Source of the DNA: Larimichthys crocea
Taxonomy: Eukaryota; Chordata; Actinopteri; Sciaenidae
DNA: 64,000 nt
Reading direction: 5' to 3'
Assembly (NCBI RefSeq): GCF_000972845.2
Contig: NC_040022.1
Span: 6,292,979 to 6,356,978, forward strand
Shown here: in pieces, positions 60,353 through 64,000 of the stretch
Layout: the number at the start of each line of letters is the position of its first letter
How positions within the stretch are numbered: the first letter of the stretch is position 1
Notes under the pieces: generated by a model
Seen by the model: the letters and a program-made list of their open reading frames with translations, nothing else
Told to the model about the DNA's origin: nothing
The model's database searches: none
Program-made: the position numbers and the translations under genes

Positions 60353-61195
60353 GATCATCACTGTGGAAAAAAACTTAGTGTAGGAATAATTAACTAACTC
60401 ACCACAAACAAATAATTCATGCATTCACTAGCTGCATTTTTCCAGTGGTGTGCTTACGCAACTGTTTGCATAACTACTAAACTTTACTGAGTTAATCTTT
60501 GAGGAAATAATTGACAGAAAAATGAAAAGCATGTACTGTACGCCATCTTAGAAACTAGGAAATGGTAAAATAAGTACTTAGCTGACAATTCTTGTATTAA
60601 AAAAAATATTTTTTCAAAGCTGTAGCTGAGAAAGACTGATTTGAAGGTGACATTTTAGTATTTGTGTCGCATCCAGAAAAAAACGGCTCACCTATCAGTA
60701 TTTTATGAGGTAGGATGTGATTTAAGTGAATATAAACCATCCAATCCATTAAGACATTGTCATAAAAACAGAAAGAATTGCTGCTTTTAACCTCCGGATG
60801 GGCTGCAGAACGTTCTGTAAAGCAAGCCTGAATTAAATCCTGTCATGTTTTCCTGAATGAGAAGCGAGATCAATAAGAACGACTGTGAAAAGGGAGGCAG
60901 AATTACTAGATAAGCACTAAAGCATATTTGAACTGCATTAAAATAGATGCTTGATAAGGGAGAAGCTAAAAAGGCACATGGTGTCTCACTTGTAGAAGAG
61001 CATCACCACCCAGTGGCGGACATGAATACAGCTACATTAAGCTGTACTAGGCCCCTTGTCCACAGTGTTTATAACAAATCAAATCACATGCAGTCATTAG
61101 CAGTATCCCCTCAACGCCTCTGATAACTGATGCGTTTCAGTGTAAACATAAAAAATACATTTAACTAACGTTTCACATAACAAAAAGGATGACAG
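60353..61195. other. Short intergenic stretch
   Basis: AT-rich DNA between the Tc1 remnant and the presumed end of the zinc-finger gene transcript; nothing recognised. Confidence 0.6.
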
Positions 61196-61199
61196 TAGC

Positions 61200-63698
61200 A
61201 GCTCTTGATAACAGCATTTTTATTGTTTTCTCCCTAATCAGTTTTAAATTCATCGGACAAGTAGTCTTGTGAGACGCGTCACAAGAACCTGAAAGAACAT
61301 AAAAATGGAAGATATCATTAGCTACAAAATTTGGCGGTGATTTAAAAAATAAAGAGGGAAATATAGTAAAATAAATTTTATACAGGGGGTCAAAATTCAG
61401 TAAAGTAAGATTTAGTGTTTTGTACATTTTCCTTTGTAAACAAGCATATTTAAACAATATGGCAGATCAGATGTGGAGGAGAGAGGAGGTCGAACTGAAG
61501 AAACCAAACACTGGCTGGCATGACACATTTACAGAAAACCCCTCAGCATCAACGTCGTCTTAATGGGTCACAGAAATGTCATGTACACACAAATGTTTAA
61601 AAATAGTCACACACAGTCAAACATGACATTTGTTTTTGTTTTTTTATACACACAACAGCATCTCTGCTACATACTCCAAATGTTCACTCCTTTGTCCCTG
61701 GTTTATTGTGATATGAGGTATATGCGAGGCAAATTCTTGTTCACGCCTCAACTGTTCCGACAACATGGCAACATTTTACTTAAGATATTACAGCATTGCA
61801 TTCACTCTGCCACGTTTAATGATTGCTTAAAACAACAGGCCATCAGGGCTTGAAAAGGGGGTTTAAAGACTCATTCAGCAGAGTGATATTAGCTCCAGCT
61901 CCAGCACTCAAGGCCAGTTGTAGCTATGGAAGACAATTATTGTTGTCTTTAAAAAAAAAAAAAAAAATGTACAGCATAAATACATTTAAAAATCAGCAAG
62001 AAGTTACATTAAACATTTACTAGACAATATCTTGCACCCGTGCTTCTCAGGAATAGGCACCCAATTTCTAAATGGGACATATATGCTTGGTACTGCCAGC
62101 ACACATGAAAAGATCTAAATGTTTTTGGTCAGCCATCTTTTTTTTTTCTGCTCGTACTGCGAATGGCTGCCTCGGTAACAGCTGAAGAAATACTTGATCA
62201 CTAACACATTTGTCATCAATTTCAATAAGAAAGCAAAGCTGCTAAGGTTGGGTAACAAACTAAAACTAGGGGTCTGAATTACATTTACAATATCCCGATT
62301 AAATGTTACTGGATTTTAAAAGCCCTCCCTCCCTCCCGCCCAAGCTAAACCCTTCCTAAAAGTAAGGACAAAGAGAAAATATTAATGAAAAACCCCACTT
62401 TCACATATGAACCCTACCCTGCCCTGCCTCCCTCCCTCCCTTACCCTATAAACCATGCTACCCAAACAAAGGGTATCCCTCCCCAACCCACCCCGCTCCT
62501 CCTCAGCATACAGCCAGACTATTTCAACCCAAAACCCCCTCTGCATATGCCCAAACAGCAACACGTCTGTCAAAAAGCCAGTCCACTCCTGACGTTTGAG
62601 CTTCCTTGATCTGACGGGGTACTTTCCTCAATGTAAGAAGAAAAAAAAAAAGAAGAAAAAATATCGGCTCAAAGTGCTAATTGGATTCTTTTAAGAAATA
62701 AGAGAACTGAGGAAGAAGTGGAGGGCAGGAAAAGGGAAGGCCATTCTATCGCTGTCCACAGCAACCTCTATCGGCCAAAGAAAAGCCCTAACGTCACTTT
62801 TGTTCTCCAAAAATTACCAGGACAACATTTACCCCCCGAACCAGCCCTCGTTCTCCTCTACTTCAACTGGAGTTCCCCAGGATGATTAAATCTGTTATTT
62901 TACATCATTATATCTTAAAATATATATATATATATACATTATATATAGATATAGATATATATATATATATAGGCCCTTTTGAAGAAAACATGAGTTTCTC
63001 ACTTGACACGAAAGTACCATAATCTCTCATATAGCCAAGTAGAAGTGTTTCAGTGCTAAGTGAGCTGGCAGCATGTCTGTTATAGCATCCTTTACACTTC
63101 AACATGTAATAAAACACTAGAAAAATACCTCTCTGAAGTCGCAAACTTAACTTCTGAAAAGAGTGCTCACTGCACCTCGTAGGCTTCTCCTTTTCCACTT
63201 TTTCCTGGTAATACTTTCAACCTTGTAACAGACGATAATGTTTTTTTTGTTTTCTTTTTCCTTTTTTTTTTGCTATTTCAATTCTGGGCTATTCCCTGCC
63301 ATCATGGTTATTTCATTATTATATATTTTTTATTTTTTTTAACAGTTGTAAAGTTGATTGCTCAAACACTTCAGCTCATCGGAAGAAAAAAAAACAAGAT
63401 AAATGTCCGGTGCTACTCTTCGCTTTGAAAACTACTTTCAGTTCATGATTAATGACCAGACCTAACAGCACTAATGACGAAAATGAACGTAATACATATT
63501 TAACTTAAAATAACAAAAATTGCCTTGCAGGAAGCCTTGCAGGCTTATTGTGGGAAGAGGGTGGGCACAAAAAAACAGAGCACATATAATTAAAGGATGT
63601 CACTTAAAAAATAATAATAATAATAAAATAGAAGCACTAAAAAAATGAAAACAAGAACATCAACTTTAACGACAGAGTGTTCTCTCCCTCTCAGGCTC
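61200..63698 (-). other. 3-prime UTR of the zinc-finger gene
   Basis: The 2.5 kb after the stop has no gene-like frame. An AATAAA on the minus strand at 61223-61218 suggests the end near 61200. It contains long A-rich tracts on the transcript strand (plus-strand T runs near 63241-63271 and 63326-63340), an alternating TA tract (62920-62971) and pyrimidine-rich plus-strand blocks at 62320-62460. Confidence 0.6.
62920..62971. repeat. TA-rich microsatellite in the 3-prime UTR
   Basis: Interrupted (TA)n of about 50 bp with ATAGAT variants. Confidence 0.9.
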
Positions 63699-64000
63699 TC
63701 ATCTGTAGCTTTGGCTTGTTGTAGTTTTGGAACCTGTACTTACTGGCTCATTGACATCAGATAACAAACTACTATACCCTGAGAATTCAGACACAGGCGT
63801 CCGTATCCTGTGATCCACCTCCCTGCTAGAGTCAGTGCCGTAAGACAAGCTGCGGCCGTCTGACTTGAACTGGGAGCCAAAGGCCTGAGCAAAGTTTTCT
63901 ATCTGGTAGGAAGGCTTGGAGGAGTCCAGAGAGGTCAGATCCTGCGACGAGGCCAGAGGGTAGACCGCCGTGCCGTTCTTGACCGGCGGGTGGTCCTTCT
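63699..64000 (-). CDS. znf148: C-terminus of a ZNF148/ZNF281-type zinc-finger transcription factor (partial)
   Basis: The last 99 codons are in the window; the gene continues beyond the right edge. The sequence includes [58 protein letters not shown] and the end [12 protein letters not shown] with TGA at 63701-63699. The [10 protein letters not shown] and EVDHR.RT..S blocks and the TSQSYR end match my memory of ZNF148 (ZBP-89), a C2H2 repressor/activator binding GC-rich promoters. The paralogue ZNF281 shares this C-terminal region, so the exact symbol is uncertain. The zinc fingers lie outside the window. No splice site interrupts the visible part. Confidence 0.75.
   Translation of the reverse strand, partial: KDHPPVKNGTAVYPLASSQDLTSLDSSKPSYQIENFAQAFGSQFKSDGRSLSYGTDSSREVDHRIRTPVSEFSGYSSLLSDVNEPVSTGSKTTTSQSYR

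Noticed and set aside
62385..62609. Plus-strand proline-rich open frame
   Set aside because: Pyrimidine-rich low-complexity DNA inside the 3-prime UTR of the zinc-finger gene.

Overview
The window reads as nuclear DNA of a ray-finned (teleost) fish. Genes are split into many small exons with consensus splice sites. Introns and intergenic DNA are AT-rich and carry Tc1-like transposons, fish-type interspersed repeats and CA/GT microsatellites. All three protein genes recognised lie on the minus strand and are transcribed right to left: a 3-prime fragment of a ZNF148/ZNF281-type zinc-finger gene at the right edge, a complete mucin-13-like gene in the middle, and a complete mpp3 gene at the left.

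Left, 1-14.8 kb: mpp3, a membrane-associated guanylate kinase scaffold (L27-L27-PDZ-SH3-HOOK-GK). Eighteen coding exons were placed by hand. They splice in a continuous frame to 585 residues, the length I recall for human MPP3. Its introns contain a Tc1 fossil, a non-LTR reverse transcriptase fragment, a short inverted-repeat element and a strongly G-rich stretch. 14.8-33.9 kb: about 19 kb with no recognised coding exon, probably the upstream region of mpp3; one purine-rich stretch near 23.2-23.5 kb is a weak candidate for a noncoding first exon.

Middle, 33.9-52.95 kb: a transmembrane mucin, best read as muc13. Fourteen exons join to 2,088 residues: signal peptide, giant Thr/Pro/Asn mucin domain in one 5,022-bp exon, EGF, SEA, two further EGF-type modules, one membrane helix and a 118-residue tail. 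The mucin exon holds about 108 near-identical 33-bp units (consensus TTSPPTTNNNM) plus roughly 25 older, diverged units. Each unit combines O-glycosylation residues with an N-glycosylation sequon (N-M-T), has a methionine every 11 residues, and has no charged residue. This is the most unusual object in the window. Its 9-kb first intron carries a degenerate tRNA-Glu copy.

Right, 53-64 kb: intergenic DNA with eroded repeats and a decayed Tc1-like element with recognisable inverted repeats and transposase remnants (58.97-60.35 kb), then the 2.5-kb 3-prime UTR and the last 99 codons of the zinc-finger gene.

The three genes do not look like a functional unit: an epithelial mucin, a polarity/synaptic scaffold and a transcription factor. 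MUC13 and ZNF148 are near each other in the human genome (3q21) while MPP3 is on 17q21, so the left junction is a synteny difference worth checking.
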